From the NCBI RefSeq assembly GCF_002563795.1, contig NZ_PDJL01000006.1:186001-250000 (forward strand): a stretch of 64,000 nt of DNA, read 5' to 3'. Shown here one piece after another: positions 40,242 to 50,050 of this stretch. The notes beneath the pieces are model-generated. The model made no database searches, was not told where the DNA came from, and saw only the letters and a program-made list of their open reading frames with translations. The stretch is from Vibrio sp. ES.051. GTDB lineage: Bacteria > Pseudomonadota > Gammaproteobacteria > Enterobacterales > Vibrionaceae. The position numbers were made by a program, and so were the translations under genes. The number at the start of each line of letters is the position of its first letter. The first letter of the stretch is position 1.

Positions 40242-41048
40242 GTGGCTACTTATATTGTTGGTGACATCCAAGGTTGCTTTGATGAACTGCAGCAACTGTT
40301 AAAACAAGTATCTTTCTCCGCGAAAAATGACCAGCTTTGGCTCGCTGGCGATCTGGTCGCTAGAGGCCCAAAGTCACTTGAAACTTTACGTTTCGTCAAA
40401 GCATTAGGCGACAGTGCTCAAGTCGTTCTCGGTAACCATGATCTGCACCTACTCTCCGTGGCTCATGGGTTTAAAAAACTCAAAGACAAAGACAAAACAG
40501 CGCCTATTTTCTCCGCACCGGACAAGGAAGAATTACTGGCTTGGTTAGCTCGGCAACCGCTTTTAGCTGAGCATGATGACTTTGTGATGTGTCACGCTGG
40601 CATTTCTCCTCAGTGGGACTTAATAACCGCTCGAGAATGTGCACGTGAAGTCGAAAAGATAATCCAAAGCAGTAACTTGCCTTGGCTACTTAAGAATATG
40701 TACAGCAACCAACCTAATTATTGGGATCATTCTCTGCAGGGGCTGGATAGATACCGCTACATCATCAATGCCTTTACACGGATGCGTTTCTGTTATCTAG
40801 ACGGCCGTTTAGACATGGAATGCAAGTTACCACCGCAACAGGTTTCGGATAACGAGCTGATCCCATGGTTTGATGTTCCTCAGCGAATTCACTTAAATAA
40901 AGCGGTGCTATTTGGTCACTGGGCTGCGCTACAAGGTCATATAGATGATGAGTTCATAGGTTTAGATACAGGCTGTGTGTGGGGCGGAAACCTGACCATG
41001 ATCCGTTGGGAAGATAAGAAAATCTTTACTCAAGAAGCACTAAATTAA
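40242..41048 (+). CDS. apaH: Bis(5'-nucleosyl)-tetraphosphatase, symmetrical (ApaH)
   Basis: Hydrolyses Ap4A to two ADP and removes Np4 caps from RNA. 268 residues. Metallophosphatase motifs are in order: GDIQGCFDEL (residues 7-16), GDLVARGPKSLE (about 36-47) and GNHDLHLL (about 66-73). The start is GTG at 40242, chosen because TTGGAGAAT precedes it and the sequence reads VATYIVGDIQGC. It is the last gene of the lptD row; a terminator follows. Confidence 0.97.
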   Translation: MATYIVGDIQGCFDELQQLLKQVSFSAKNDQLWLAGDLVARGPKSLETLRFVKALGDSAQVVLGNHDLHLLSVAHGFKKLKDKDKTAPIFSAPDKEELLAWLARQPLLAEHDDFVMCHAGISPQWDLITARECAREVEKIIQSSNLPWLLKNMYSNQPNYWDHSLQGLDRYRYIINAFTRMRFCYLDGRLDMECKLPPQQVSDNELIPWFDVPQRIHLNKAVLFGHWAALQGHIDDEFIGLDTGCVWGGNLTMIRWEDKKIFTQEALN

Positions 41049-41069
41049 TAATGAGCGCTTTCGATAAAC

Positions 41070-41098
41070 AAAAGCACCGTATTCGCGGTGCTTTTTTG
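41070..41098. terminator. Bidirectional terminator between apaH and folA
   Basis: AAAGCACCG / CGGTGCTTT stem (41071-41079, 41085-41093) ending in a T-run on the plus strand and TTTG on the minus strand. It serves convergent apaH and folA. Confidence 0.88.
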
Positions 41099-41120
41099 TT
41101 ATATCCGATGATTTTTCTGA

Positions 41121-41603
41121 CTATTGCTTTTCTAACACAGTAAAACGCATGTTGTAGGCGTTCTTCTCATCCGCTTGATACGTTTCTGAGTAGGTTTCCT
41201 TAAACTTATCTCCCCAGTCAGGGAACTGAGTATCACCATCAATAGCTGCCTCAATGTGTGTTACATACAGTTTATTGGCCATCGACAAACAAGCTGCGTA
41301 AATCGCCCCACCACCAATGATCATCACTTCTTCCACGTCACCAGCCACTTCCAGAGCTTGCTCAATCGATGTTACGGTAGTGACGCCTTCGATCTTTAGT
41401 GTCTCATCACGGCTGATAACAATATTCAAGCGACCAGGTAAAGGGCGACCAATAGACTCATAGGTTTTGCGTCCCATCACAACCGGTTTTCCCATGGTAC
41501 AACGCTTAAACCAAGCGAAATCGGCTGGAAGATGCCAAGGCATTTGATTGTCTTTGCCAATGATGCGATTGTCGGCCATCGCGGCAATCATACTAATGAT
41601 CAT
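41121..41603 (-). CDS. folA: Dihydrofolate reductase (FolA)
   Basis: Reduces dihydrofolate to tetrahydrofolate with NADPH and is the trimethoprim target. 160 residues, E. coli type I. MIAAMADNRIIGKDNQMPWHLPADFAWFK (residues 4-32) contains the Met20-type loop and the catalytic acidic Asp in the LPADF helix. GRKTYESIG and MIIGGGAIY are the NADPH-binding segments. It appears monocistronic; the yjjB-like gene ends 10 bases upstream in the same direction, so it could be cotranscribed. Confidence 0.97.
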   Translation of the reverse strand: MIISMIAAMADNRIIGKDNQMPWHLPADFAWFKRCTMGKPVVMGRKTYESIGRPLPGRLNIVISRDETLKIEGVTTVTSIEQALEVAGDVEEVMIIGGGAIYAACLSMANKLYVTHIEAAIDGDTQFPDWGDKFKETYSETYQADEKNAYNMRFTVLEKQ

Positions 41604-41612
41604 GTTAGGTCC

Positions 41613-42086
41613 TTATACAATAGGTCTGCGGCGATAGAATAACAGTCCTGGAACAGCAAGACCAACGGCTAAACCTGCAATAATAAACATGGCTTTAAGA
41701 AAATTTTCCATGCAAGTCGCGACAAGCTCTGGAGAGTAACCTAGGTGGTTTATTTCAACCATCGCTATCATCGCTTTGTAAGCAAACACACCAGGCACCA
41801 TTGGGATCAATGCTGCGACGGTAAAGACTTTTGGGTGTGCAAGGAAGCGATGAGACCAATACACGCCGATCATTCCAACTAACGTCGCGGCAAAAAAGGT
41901 CGCCCACTCAATAGGAATACCAAACTGCATCATCAAATAACGGCTGCCGTGCCCAATCGCGCCGCCAACAGCGCAATACACTAAAGCTCTTTGTGGCACG
42001 TTAAAAACCAGCGCAAATCCAACCGCGGGAATCGCAGCAAAAAGCATGTCATTCAACAGGCCAAGCATCAAATCAAACAAGCTCAT
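41613..42086 (-). CDS. Threonine/serine exporter-type membrane protein, small subunit (YjjB-like)
   Basis: 157 residues, about five membrane helices, DUF3815 / ThrE C-terminal half. [27 protein letters not shown] and the [15 protein letters not shown] segment are typical. In Corynebacterium ThrE is one long protein; in enterics and here it is split. The ATG at 42086 shares its A with the stop codon of the preceding gene (TAATG), so the two are translationally coupled. In E. coli YjjP and YjjB have been linked to succinate export, so the substrate is not settled. Confidence 0.87.
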   Translation of the reverse strand: MSLFDLMLGLLNDMLFAAIPAVGFALVFNVPQRALVYCAVGGAIGHGSRYLMMQFGIPIEWATFFAATLVGMIGVYWSHRFLAHPKVFTVAALIPMVPGVFAYKAMIAMVEINHLGYSPELVATCMENFLKAMFIIAGLAVGLAVPGLLFYRRRPIV

Positions 42087-42886
42087 TAGACTGCCCACCC
42101 CCAAATTCCAGTAACACTCATCGCAGCAACGATGCCCAAACACGTCGCCAACGTCAGTAAGCTGGCCATGACAAAACGTGCGATACCCATGTTAATATGT
42201 CCTTTGAGCATGTCCGCGACTGCGTTGATTAATGGAAAGCCAGGAACCAGCATCAAGACTGAAGATGCCATCGCCACTGTAGGTAAATTACCAATTTCAT
42301 AAATCACCGCTTGTGCCGAAATTAAGGTGGTGACAAACGCGGTCGCTGCAAAGTTGAGCAAAGGATTGAAATGACGATGGCCGATCTCCTGACGAACAAC
42401 CATTCCGCCAGCAGACGCGAAGAAAGTCATGATGAACACGCCCCAATCGCCACCAGCTAAATGACTGAATGCGGCACATGATAATCCAATCATGAATACG
42501 ACCAACCAGCGGTTATAGCGCTCCGGACTGATAGTGTTGAGTTTTTTCTGCGCCATCGATGCGTCCAATAATCCACGCTCCATCATAATGCAAATACGCT
42601 GAATTTGAGTAATAACGCGCATATTTATGCCGCGGTCGGCACAACTTCGCGTGGTCGTAATACAGTGATCATCCATTACAGTCGTAACGACTAAAGCATT
42701 CGCTGACAAAGCGACAGCCACTTCATTAACGCCACAAGCCAAGCCAATACGACGCATAATATCGCTGACCAGTGTACTTTCGGCACCATGCGCCAAGAGC
42801 ATTTGTCCGGCTTGTGCCACAAGGCGAGAAATGGATCGTTGATTTGACACCACCAACTCTTCTGCCTGTATTATTTCTAGTGTCAT
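42086..42886 (-). CDS. Threonine/serine exporter-type protein, large subunit (YjjP-like)
   Basis: 266 residues. The N-terminal hydrophilic domain of ThrE/DUF1212 type ([26 protein letters not shown], residues 23-48) is followed by about five membrane helices from residue 125. The conserved GAES segment is present. Its stop codon overlaps the start of the YjjB-like gene. The pair forms a small operon possibly continuing into folA. Export of threonine/serine is the ThrE model; succinate has been proposed in E. coli. Confidence 0.88.
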   Translation of the reverse strand: MTLEIIQAEELVVSNQRSISRLVAQAGQMLLAHGAESTLVSDIMRRIGLACGVNEVAVALSANALVVTTVMDDHCITTTRSCADRGINMRVITQIQRICIMMERGLLDASMAQKKLNTISPERYNRWLVVFMIGLSCAAFSHLAGGDWGVFIMTFFASAGGMVVRQEIGHRHFNPLLNFAATAFVTTLISAQAVIYEIGNLPTVAMASSVLMLVPGFPLINAVADMLKGHINMGIARFVMASLLTLATCLGIVAAMSVTGIWGWAV

Positions 42887-42963
42887 AGATACGTCTAATT
42901 CCTTTTAGGGTCTACATTACCCATAATTGTGCCGTAAATCACACCATCGAATTATGATTAGAT

Positions 42964-42994
42964 ACAAAAAAAGCCGCAATATCTATTGCGGCTT
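42964..42994 (-). terminator. Terminator of obgE
   Basis: AAGCCGCAAT / ATTGCGGCTT perfect 10-base stem (42971-42980, 42985-42994) followed by a T-run on the minus strand, 40 bases after the obgE stop codon. Confidence 0.9.
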
Positions 42995-43034
42995 AATGAA
43001 TTATATCCAAACAGGCATTATTTTATGGTAACGA

Positions 43035-44225
<1,191 letters not shown>

Positions 44226-44361
44226 TTACTCCGACTACTTCGTGCGTGGATTAAATCTACCTTGTCATCCGACAATCTTAGCAGATGACAGATCTAAGCT
44301 ACCTACTCGAACACTTAATTCCGTGAAAGGCGAGAAACTTCGATATGTCGACTGCCATAAA

Positions 44362-44393
44362 TAAAAAACCCCGCCAATTCGGCAGGGCTTTTG
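44362..44393 (-). terminator. Terminator of rplU-rpmA
   Basis: Minus-strand GCCCTGCC / GGCGGGG stem (one mismatch) followed by TTTTTTATT, about 45 bases after the rpmA stop codon. Confidence 0.75.
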
Positions 44394-44434
44394 AATTCAG
44401 CTTAAAGCTATTAAGTAACTTAGTTAAATACTAA

Positions 44435-44704
<270 letters not shown>

Positions 44705-44712
44705 CTAATAGA

Positions 44713-45024
44713 TTAAGCGTTGATACCAGTGATCTTCACTTCAGTGAACCACTGACGGTGACCTTGTTGCTTACGAGAGTGCTTACGACGACGGAACTTA
44801 ACGACTTTAATTTTATCGCCACGACCGTGTTGTACAACTTCAGCAACAACTTTGCCGCCCTCTAGAAGAGGAGCACCAACTTTGATGTCTTCGCCGTTAG
44901 CAACAAGAAGAACTTTATCAAATTCTACAGTTGCACCAGTTTCAACGTCTAATTTCTCTAAACGAAGAGTTTGACCTTCGCTTACACGGTGTTGTTTACC
45001 ACCAGATTGGAAAACAGCGTACAT
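44713..45024 (-). CDS. rplU: 50S ribosomal protein L21
   Basis: 103-residue L21 starting [18 protein letters not shown], with the basic C-terminal [22 protein letters not shown]-binding region. It is the first gene of rplU-rpmA, divergent from ispB as in E. coli. Its leader on the minus strand has a CGCACA / TGTGCG hairpin (about 45050-45070) shortly before the gene, which could be a translational control element. Confidence 0.99.
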   Translation of the reverse strand: MYAVFQSGGKQHRVSEGQTLRLEKLDVETGATVEFDKVLLVANGEDIKVGAPLLEGGKVVAEVVQHGRGDKIKVVKFRRRKHSRKQQGHRQWFTEVKITGINA

Positions 45025-45280
45025 ATTTTACTCCGCTTTTTCCGCACAGCCTTTCTTGAGGGTGTGCGCTTAACTAATCATCAATAGGGCGCAGATTCTA
45101 CAGAATAGACGTTCCCATGACAAGCCATATTTTTAAAAAGTTGGCGAAAAGCTAATCGCCAAACAAAAGTGCGGCAATCATGCCCTTTAGTAATGTATTA
45201 ATCAACGTTTTTTAGTGTATTATCCCACAATTATATAAATCGAATAAGCCTTGCAGGGTCTAACTTCAGCCGGATATACG

Positions 45281-46252
45281 ATGGATTTTAAAACTATCCA
45301 AGCGCTTACTGCCGATGACATGGCAAAAGTGAATGAAACAATTCAAGCCCAACTAAATTCTGATGTCTCTTTAATCAACCAACTCGGTTTCTACATCGTG
45401 AGTGGTGGAGGCAAGCGTTTAAGACCGCTACTCGCGATACTGTCTGCCCGCGCACTTGGTTACCAAGGCAGCGGTCATACAATGGCAGCAGCGTTTATTG
45501 AGTTCATCCATACAGCAACTTTGCTGCATGATGATGTCGTAGACGAATCAGATATGCGCCGCGGTAAAGCAACAGCAAATGCAGCCTTTGGCAATGCTGC
45601 GAGCGTACTCGTTGGGGACTTTATCTATACTCGTTCATTCCAAATGATGACCGAGTTAGGATCAATGAAGATCCTTAAACTTATGAGCAACGCCGTCAAC
45701 GTGATCGCAGAAGGTGAAGTGCAGCAATTAATGAACTGCAATAACCCTGACACGACAGAAGAAAGTTACATGCAAGTCATCTACTCAAAGACGGCACGCT
45801 TATTTGAATCCGCCACTCAGATTGGCGCAATCTTAAACAGTGCACCAGAACATGTAGAAATCTCGATGCAGAATTACGGTAAGTATCTTGGCACCGCCTT
45901 TCAGCTTATTGATGATGTGATGGACTATGCGTCTGATGATGACGACATGGGCAAAAATGCTGGTGACGATTTAGCGGAAGGTAAACCAACCCTGCCTTTG
46001 CTTCATGCGATGCGTAACACCACGCCAGAAAATTCTCTCATGATTCGTGAAGCAATTGAAAAAGCCAATGGTATGGATCGTTTGGAAGACATTCTTGCGG
46101 TCATGAAAGAGGCTGGCTCTTTGGAGTACACAACGCAGAGAGCGTTAGAAGAAGCAGACAAAGCCATCGCGGAGCTGGATGTTCTGCCTGAGTCTGAATA
46201 CAAACAAGCACTGATTACTTTGGCCCACGTCGCGGTAAGACGCACGAAATAA
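45281..46252 (+). CDS. ispB: Octaprenyl-diphosphate synthase (IspB)
   Basis: Builds the octaprenyl side chain of ubiquinone and menaquinone from FPP and IPP. 323 residues, the E. coli length. The first aspartate-rich motif is DDVVDESDMRRG (about 84-95) and the second is LIDDVMDYASDDDD (about 211-224); GGGKRLRP lies at 42-49. ATG 45281 gives MDFKTIQALT; a longer in-frame start at 45251 is unlikely. It is monocistronic with its own terminator. Confidence 0.97.
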   Translation: MDFKTIQALTADDMAKVNETIQAQLNSDVSLINQLGFYIVSGGGKRLRPLLAILSARALGYQGSGHTMAAAFIEFIHTATLLHDDVVDESDMRRGKATANAAFGNAASVLVGDFIYTRSFQMMTELGSMKILKLMSNAVNVIAEGEVQQLMNCNNPDTTEESYMQVIYSKTARLFESATQIGAILNSAPEHVEISMQNYGKYLGTAFQLIDDVMDYASDDDDMGKNAGDDLAEGKPTLPLLHAMRNTTPENSLMIREAIEKANGMDRLEDILAVMKEAGSLEYTTQRALEEADKAIAELDVLPESEYKQALITLAHVAVRRTK

Positions 46253-46270
46253 CTTGTGTGCCTAGTAAAC

Positions 46271-46299
46271 AAAAAAGGAAGAGTAACTCTTCCTTTTTT
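46271..46299. terminator. Terminator of ispB
   Basis: A 13-base stem AAAAAAGGAAGAG / CTCTTCCTTTTTT with a 3-base TAA loop. It also faces the small gene coming from the right. Confidence 0.9.
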
Positions 46300-46313
46300 G
46301 TTTCAGTATCACT

Positions 46314-46508
46314 CTAGTAGTACCTATCAGAGCTACCATGTAATTGTGGGTCATCCTCAATTTCATCAAAACTGACGGCTACCTGCTGATCAGAGCCTTG
46401 TTTCGACAACAATACAGTCTCCGCTTCGTAGTCCACAACCAGTATCGTCCCTACTCCTTGTTGACACTCAACAACCATGCCTTTACGGATTCGACTTGCT
46501 TCCATCAT
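46314..46508 (-). CDS. Small conserved-looking protein of unknown function
   Basis: 64 residues, MMEASRIRKGMVVECQQGVGTILVVDYEAE and onward. AGGGAGAAG directly before the ATG is a strong ribosome binding site, and codon use is normal, so it is probably real. The pattern of short beta strands (GMVVEC, GTILVVDY, TVLLSK, QQVAVSF) resembles a small SH3/KOW-like barrel, but I cannot name a family. It is acidic at the C-terminus, with no signal or membrane segment. It converges on ispB and lies downstream of mdh, separated by a terminator. Confidence 0.7.
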   Translation of the reverse strand: MMEASRIRKGMVVECQQGVGTILVVDYEAETVLLSKQGSDQQVAVSFDEIEDDPQLHGSSDRYY

Positions 46509-46566
46509 CTTCTCCCTAACAATGTCGTCTTACCAGCTTTTTTACGATTATGGAAAACGAAAGATC

Positions 46567-46590
46567 AAAAAAACCGATCATTTTGATCGG
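46567..46590 (-). terminator. Terminator of mdh
   Basis: CCGATCA / TGATCGG stem (46574-46580, 46584-46590) followed by a seven-T run on the minus strand, 38 bases past the mdh stop codon. Confidence 0.88.
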
Positions 46591-46627
46591 CTTTCTTTAT
46601 CGCATATCTTATTAGACGTACTTTTGC

Positions 46628-47563
46628 TTACTTGGCGAACTCAACACCAATCTTTATGTCGCCATTAAGTGTTTCTAGCATACCGTCTAGTGCAGACTTT
46701 TCGTAGTCACTCAACTTACCGTAGCTTAAGACTTCTTCTACACCTTCTTTACCTAGTTTCACAGGTTGCGCGAAGTAAGTCGCATGCTCACTACCACCTT
46801 CAACGTAAGCGCATTCAACCACGCCTTCTTCACCGTGTAGAGCACGAACCAGAGACAGACCAAAACGACAAGCGGCTTGGCCCATAGATAGCGTTGCACT
46901 ACCACCACCCGCTTTCGCTTCTACCACTTCAGTACCAGCGTTTTGAATACGTTTCGTTAAGGCTTCTACTTCTTCCGCGGTAAACTCCACACCTTCCACT
47001 TGAGACAGTAGAGGTAAGATCGTTACGCCAGAGTGACCACCAATAACAGGTACGCGAATGTCACCTGGATCTTTGTCTTTTAGCTCAGCAACGAAGGTTT
47101 CTGAACGGATAACGTCTAGTGTCGTAATACCAAACAGACGACGTTTGTCGTAAACGCCCGCTTTTTTTAGTACTTCAGCGGCGATCGGTACCGTTGTGTT
47201 TACAGGATTAGTGATGATACCCACACAGGCTTTCGGACAAACAACCGCAATCTTCTCAGCTAAAGATTTAACGATGCCCGCATTTACATTAAATAGATCC
47301 GCACGATCCATACCAGGCTTACGCGCAACACCGGCAGAAATGAGCACTACGTCAGCCCCTTCTAATGCGGGCGTTGGATCTTCACCAGCGTAACCTTTGA
47401 TAGAAACGGGCGTCGGGATGTGACTAAGATCGGCAGCCACACCTGGGGTTACTGGAGCAATATCATATAGGGCTAAATCAGAACCAGCAGGAAGACGGTT
47501 CTTAAGTAGAAGGGCCAGGGCCTGACCGATGCCGCCAGCGGCACCAATAACGGCTACTTTCAT
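46628..47563 (-). CDS. mdh: Malate dehydrogenase
   Basis: NAD-dependent interconversion of malate and oxaloacetate in the TCA cycle. 311 residues. The N-terminal dinucleotide fold is [17 protein letters not shown] (residues 4-20). [19 protein letters not shown] carries the substrate arginines, and the catalytic His is in [10 protein letters not shown] (about 176-185). It is divergent from argR, the usual gammaproteobacterial order. Confidence 0.98.
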   Translation of the reverse strand: MKVAVIGAAGGIGQALALLLKNRLPAGSDLALYDIAPVTPGVAADLSHIPTPVSIKGYAGEDPTPALEGADVVLISAGVARKPGMDRADLFNVNAGIVKSLAEKIAVVCPKACVGIITNPVNTTVPIAAEVLKKAGVYDKRRLFGITTLDVIRSETFVAELKDKDPGDIRVPVIGGHSGVTILPLLSQVEGVEFTAEEVEALTKRIQNAGTEVVEAKAGGGSATLSMGQAACRFGLSLVRALHGEEGVVECAYVEGGSEHATYFAQPVKLGKEGVEEVLSYGKLSDYEKSALDGMLETLNGDIKIGVEFAK

Positions 47564-47916
47564 GTAGTTCTCCTTGAGAGTATTTCTCTTATAAACGTAT
47601 TCGTAGGGTAGTTTGTAACCAACTGAAATAAAGCTATCGGAATCACAACTTGATTACAATCAATTAACGCCAGCTTTGCGACCTCGCGCAACTCGCTGAT
47701 GTCGTACGACAAATGGCACTTGGATTATTCTTTTATTATGTTGAAATGGAAAGAAATTCAGCTGAATAACATGAGAAGCTGTAACTACATTTGAAGGATA
47801 TCATTCCATTCATGATTTACAGCGATATAACTAACATAATGTCGGGACTTTTTGGCACTTTATGAATATATATGCGAGAATATGCAAAATTGCTGACCCG
47901 TAATAAGAGACTTATA
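47564..47916. promoter_or_regulatory. mdh-argR divergent region with possible ARG boxes
   Basis: No gene is seen. At 47858-47895 there are two adjacent AT-rich imperfect palindromes of ARG-box type (TGAATATATATGC and GAATATGCAAAAT), just before argR, fitting autoregulation by ArgR. Promoters could not be placed with confidence. Confidence 0.4.
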
Positions 47917-48393
47917 ATGACTATGCGCAATTCAGAAAAACAAGACCACTTGGTCCGCGCCTTTAAAGCCCTACTAAAAGAAGAAAGCTTTGGCTCACAA
48001 GGTGAAATTGTTGATGCTCTAAAACACCAAGGGTTTGAGAGCATTAACCAATCTAAAGTTTCTCGTATGCTGACGAAGTTCGGTGCTGTCCGTACGCGTA
48101 ATGCGAAAATGGAAATGGTGTATTGCCTGCCAGCAGAATTGGGCGTTCCAACGGTAAGCAGTTCTCTACGTGAACTGGTTTTAGATATCGATCATAACGC
48201 AGCATTAGTGGTTATCCACACAGGCCCAGGTGCCGCACAGCTGATCGCTCGTTTACTCGACTCATTAGGTAAATCTGAAGGTATTCTCGGTGTTGTGGCT
48301 GGTGATGATACCATTTTCATTACCCCTACGATGCCAATCACTACAGAACAATTATTCAACTCTGTCTGTGAGTTGTTCGAATACACAGGCTAA
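47917..48393 (+). CDS. argR: Arginine repressor ArgR
   Basis: Arginine-responsive regulator of arginine synthesis genes and cofactor of Xer recombination at some plasmid sites in enterics. 158 residues. The N-terminal winged helix ([35 protein letters not shown]) and the C-terminal hexamerisation/arginine-binding domain ([21 protein letters not shown]) match E. coli ArgR. ATG 47917 is favoured by AAGAGA at suitable spacing; ATG 47923 would give 156 residues as in E. coli. Confidence 0.97.
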   Translation: MTMRNSEKQDHLVRAFKALLKEESFGSQGEIVDALKHQGFESINQSKVSRMLTKFGAVRTRNAKMEMVYCLPAELGVPTVSSSLRELVLDIDHNAALVVIHTGPGAAQLIARLLDSLGKSEGILGVVAGDDTIFITPTMPITTEQLFNSVCELFEYTG

Positions 48394-48501
48394 GCCAGTT
48401 AAGTTAATATCTTTTATGGGGCTATGAAAGTAATCACACTTTGTAGCCCATGAATTATGTAAATTTTTTGCTTAAGGTGGTCACTATCTAACCTGCACTT
48501 G

Positions 48502-48517
48502 TGTGATTAACATCACG
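48502..48517. promoter_or_regulatory. CRP-like site before the TAXI-TRAP genes
   Basis: TGTGA, six bases, TCACG matches the CRP consensus at 9 of 10 half-site positions. It lies 272 bases before the binding-protein start. The rest of 48394-48788 is AT-rich without a gene. Confidence 0.6.
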
Positions 48518-48788
48518 CAATTGATTTTTTCCACTTTGGCCCCCAACGATACTTAAGTAACTGTTTAAAAACAATTAAAATAAAAACCCAACATTATCCC
48601 CCATCGCAAGCTTCAGACTTATCAACTATAACATTTAACAAATGGATAATTTTCTGCCAATTTTTTGTTATGATTCGCTCGCTTTTTCAAACAATTGGAT
48701 TGGAAAAGATGCCGTTTCCAAAGAGGAAACTCCAGAAGTGATTTATGGTTATTTCCGGGTAAATAATGAATATAAGGAAGGGAAATTC

Positions 48789-49757
48789 ATGGCATTTAAC
48801 AAGCTTCTCAAAGTAGGCGCTATCGCCGCAGCTGTAATGGGTACAGGCGCAGTTAACGCTCAAGAGTTTATTACTATCGGTACTGGCTCTGTTACAGGTG
48901 TTTACTACCCTACTGGTGGTGCTATCTGTAAGTTAGTCAATAAAGGTCGTAAAGAACACAACATCCGTTGCTCAGTAGAATCGACTGGCGGCTCCATTTA
49001 CAACGTTAATACTATGCGTGCTGGCGAACTAGATTTTGGTGTCGTGCAATCGGACTGGCAATACCATGGTTATAACGGTACGAGTAAGTTTGCGGAACAA
49101 GGCCCGTACAAAAAACTGCGTGCCATGTTCTCTCTTCATACAGAACCTTTCAACATCATCGCACGCACTGATTCAGGCATTGAGAACGTGGAAGACCTTA
49201 AAGGCAAACGTGTAAACATCGGTAACCCTGGCTCTGGTGACCGTGCAACCATGGGCGTTGTCATGCAAGCAATGGGCTGGACCAACGACAGCTTTAAACT
49301 TGCTTCAGAACTAAAAGGATCTGAACGCTCTCAAGCACTTTGTGACAACAAAATTGACGCGTTCATATACATGGTGGGTCACCCGAATGGTTCCATTAAA
49401 GAGGCAACCACCTCTTGTGATGCTAAGTTAGTTTCTGCTACTGGACCAAAAATCGATAAAATTGTTGCAGATAACCCTTATTACGCGTTCAGCACAGTAC
49501 CTGCAGACATGTACCGCGGCACAGACAAAGACGTGAACAGCTTTGGTGTAGCGGCAACAATGATAACAACAGCTGATGTTTCAGATGACGTGGCATACAA
49601 TGTAGCAAAAGCAGTATTCGAAAACTTCGATACGTTCAAACGCCTACACCCGGCATTTGCAAGCCTGAAAAAAGAAGACATGGTGAAAGCAGGTCTTTCA
49701 ATTCCTCTTCACCCAGGTGCGGAAAAGTACTACAAAGAAATGGGCCTAATTAAGTAA
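48789..49757 (+). CDS. TAXI-family TRAP transporter solute-binding protein
   Basis: 322 residues. A signal peptide (MAFNKLLKVGAIAAAVMGTGAVNA, cleavage after residue 24) precedes a TAXI domain: ITIGTGSVTGVYYPTGGAICKLVN (about 28-51), STGGSIYNVNTMRAGELDFGVVQSDW and the LKGKRVNIGNPGSGDRAT segment. It captures an organic acid in the periplasm for the fused permease encoded 293 bases downstream. The substrate is not readable; glutamate and oxoglutarate are known for some relatives. The start is set by AAGGAAGGG before ATG 48789. A CRP-like site is upstream. Confidence 0.93.
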   Translation: MAFNKLLKVGAIAAAVMGTGAVNAQEFITIGTGSVTGVYYPTGGAICKLVNKGRKEHNIRCSVESTGGSIYNVNTMRAGELDFGVVQSDWQYHGYNGTSKFAEQGPYKKLRAMFSLHTEPFNIIARTDSGIENVEDLKGKRVNIGNPGSGDRATMGVVMQAMGWTNDSFKLASELKGSERSQALCDNKIDAFIYMVGHPNGSIKEATTSCDAKLVSATGPKIDKIVADNPYYAFSTVPADMYRGTDKDVNSFGVAATMITTADVSDDVAYNVAKAVFENFDTFKRLHPAFASLKKEDMVKAGLSIPLHPGAEKYYKEMGLIK

Positions 49758-49775
49758 CGCCCACAGCCCCAAATT

Positions 49776-49807
49776 CAGGCAGAAACAGATGGTTTTCTGC
49801 CTGTTTT
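49776..49807 (+). terminator. Terminator after the TAXI binding-protein gene
   Basis: CAGGCAGAAA / TTTCTGCCTG perfect 10-base stem followed by TTTT. It may keep the abundant binding protein above the permease. Confidence 0.8.
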
Positions 49808-50050
49808 AACATCCAATTTGTAGCCAGTTATGGCAGCACGCTTTCATTCGTCAGTTTTCCTCTGAGAATTGAGAGCTCATACCCAAGAAAAACGTTTACG
49901 CCGCCAATCAGAGTTTCTCGTTAATCAACACTTTGAGTTCAGGCAGCAAATACTCGAAAGCAAGCTTCGCTCCGTTCACTACACTGATAGAGGCGAAGTG
50001 TGGTTCTCGATAAAAATCCGACAGGACCATCAATAATAAGGAAAAAGTAC
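49808..50050. other. TAXI-TRAP intergenic region with possible repeat remnant
   Basis: After the terminator, the minus strand encodes a protein-like string (NGAKLAFEYLLPELKVLINEKL) ending at 49908, with further frames beyond. It reads like a dispersed Vibrio repeat or a transposase tail rather than a gene, but I cannot prove that. A promoter for the permease gene may lie here. Confidence 0.3.
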
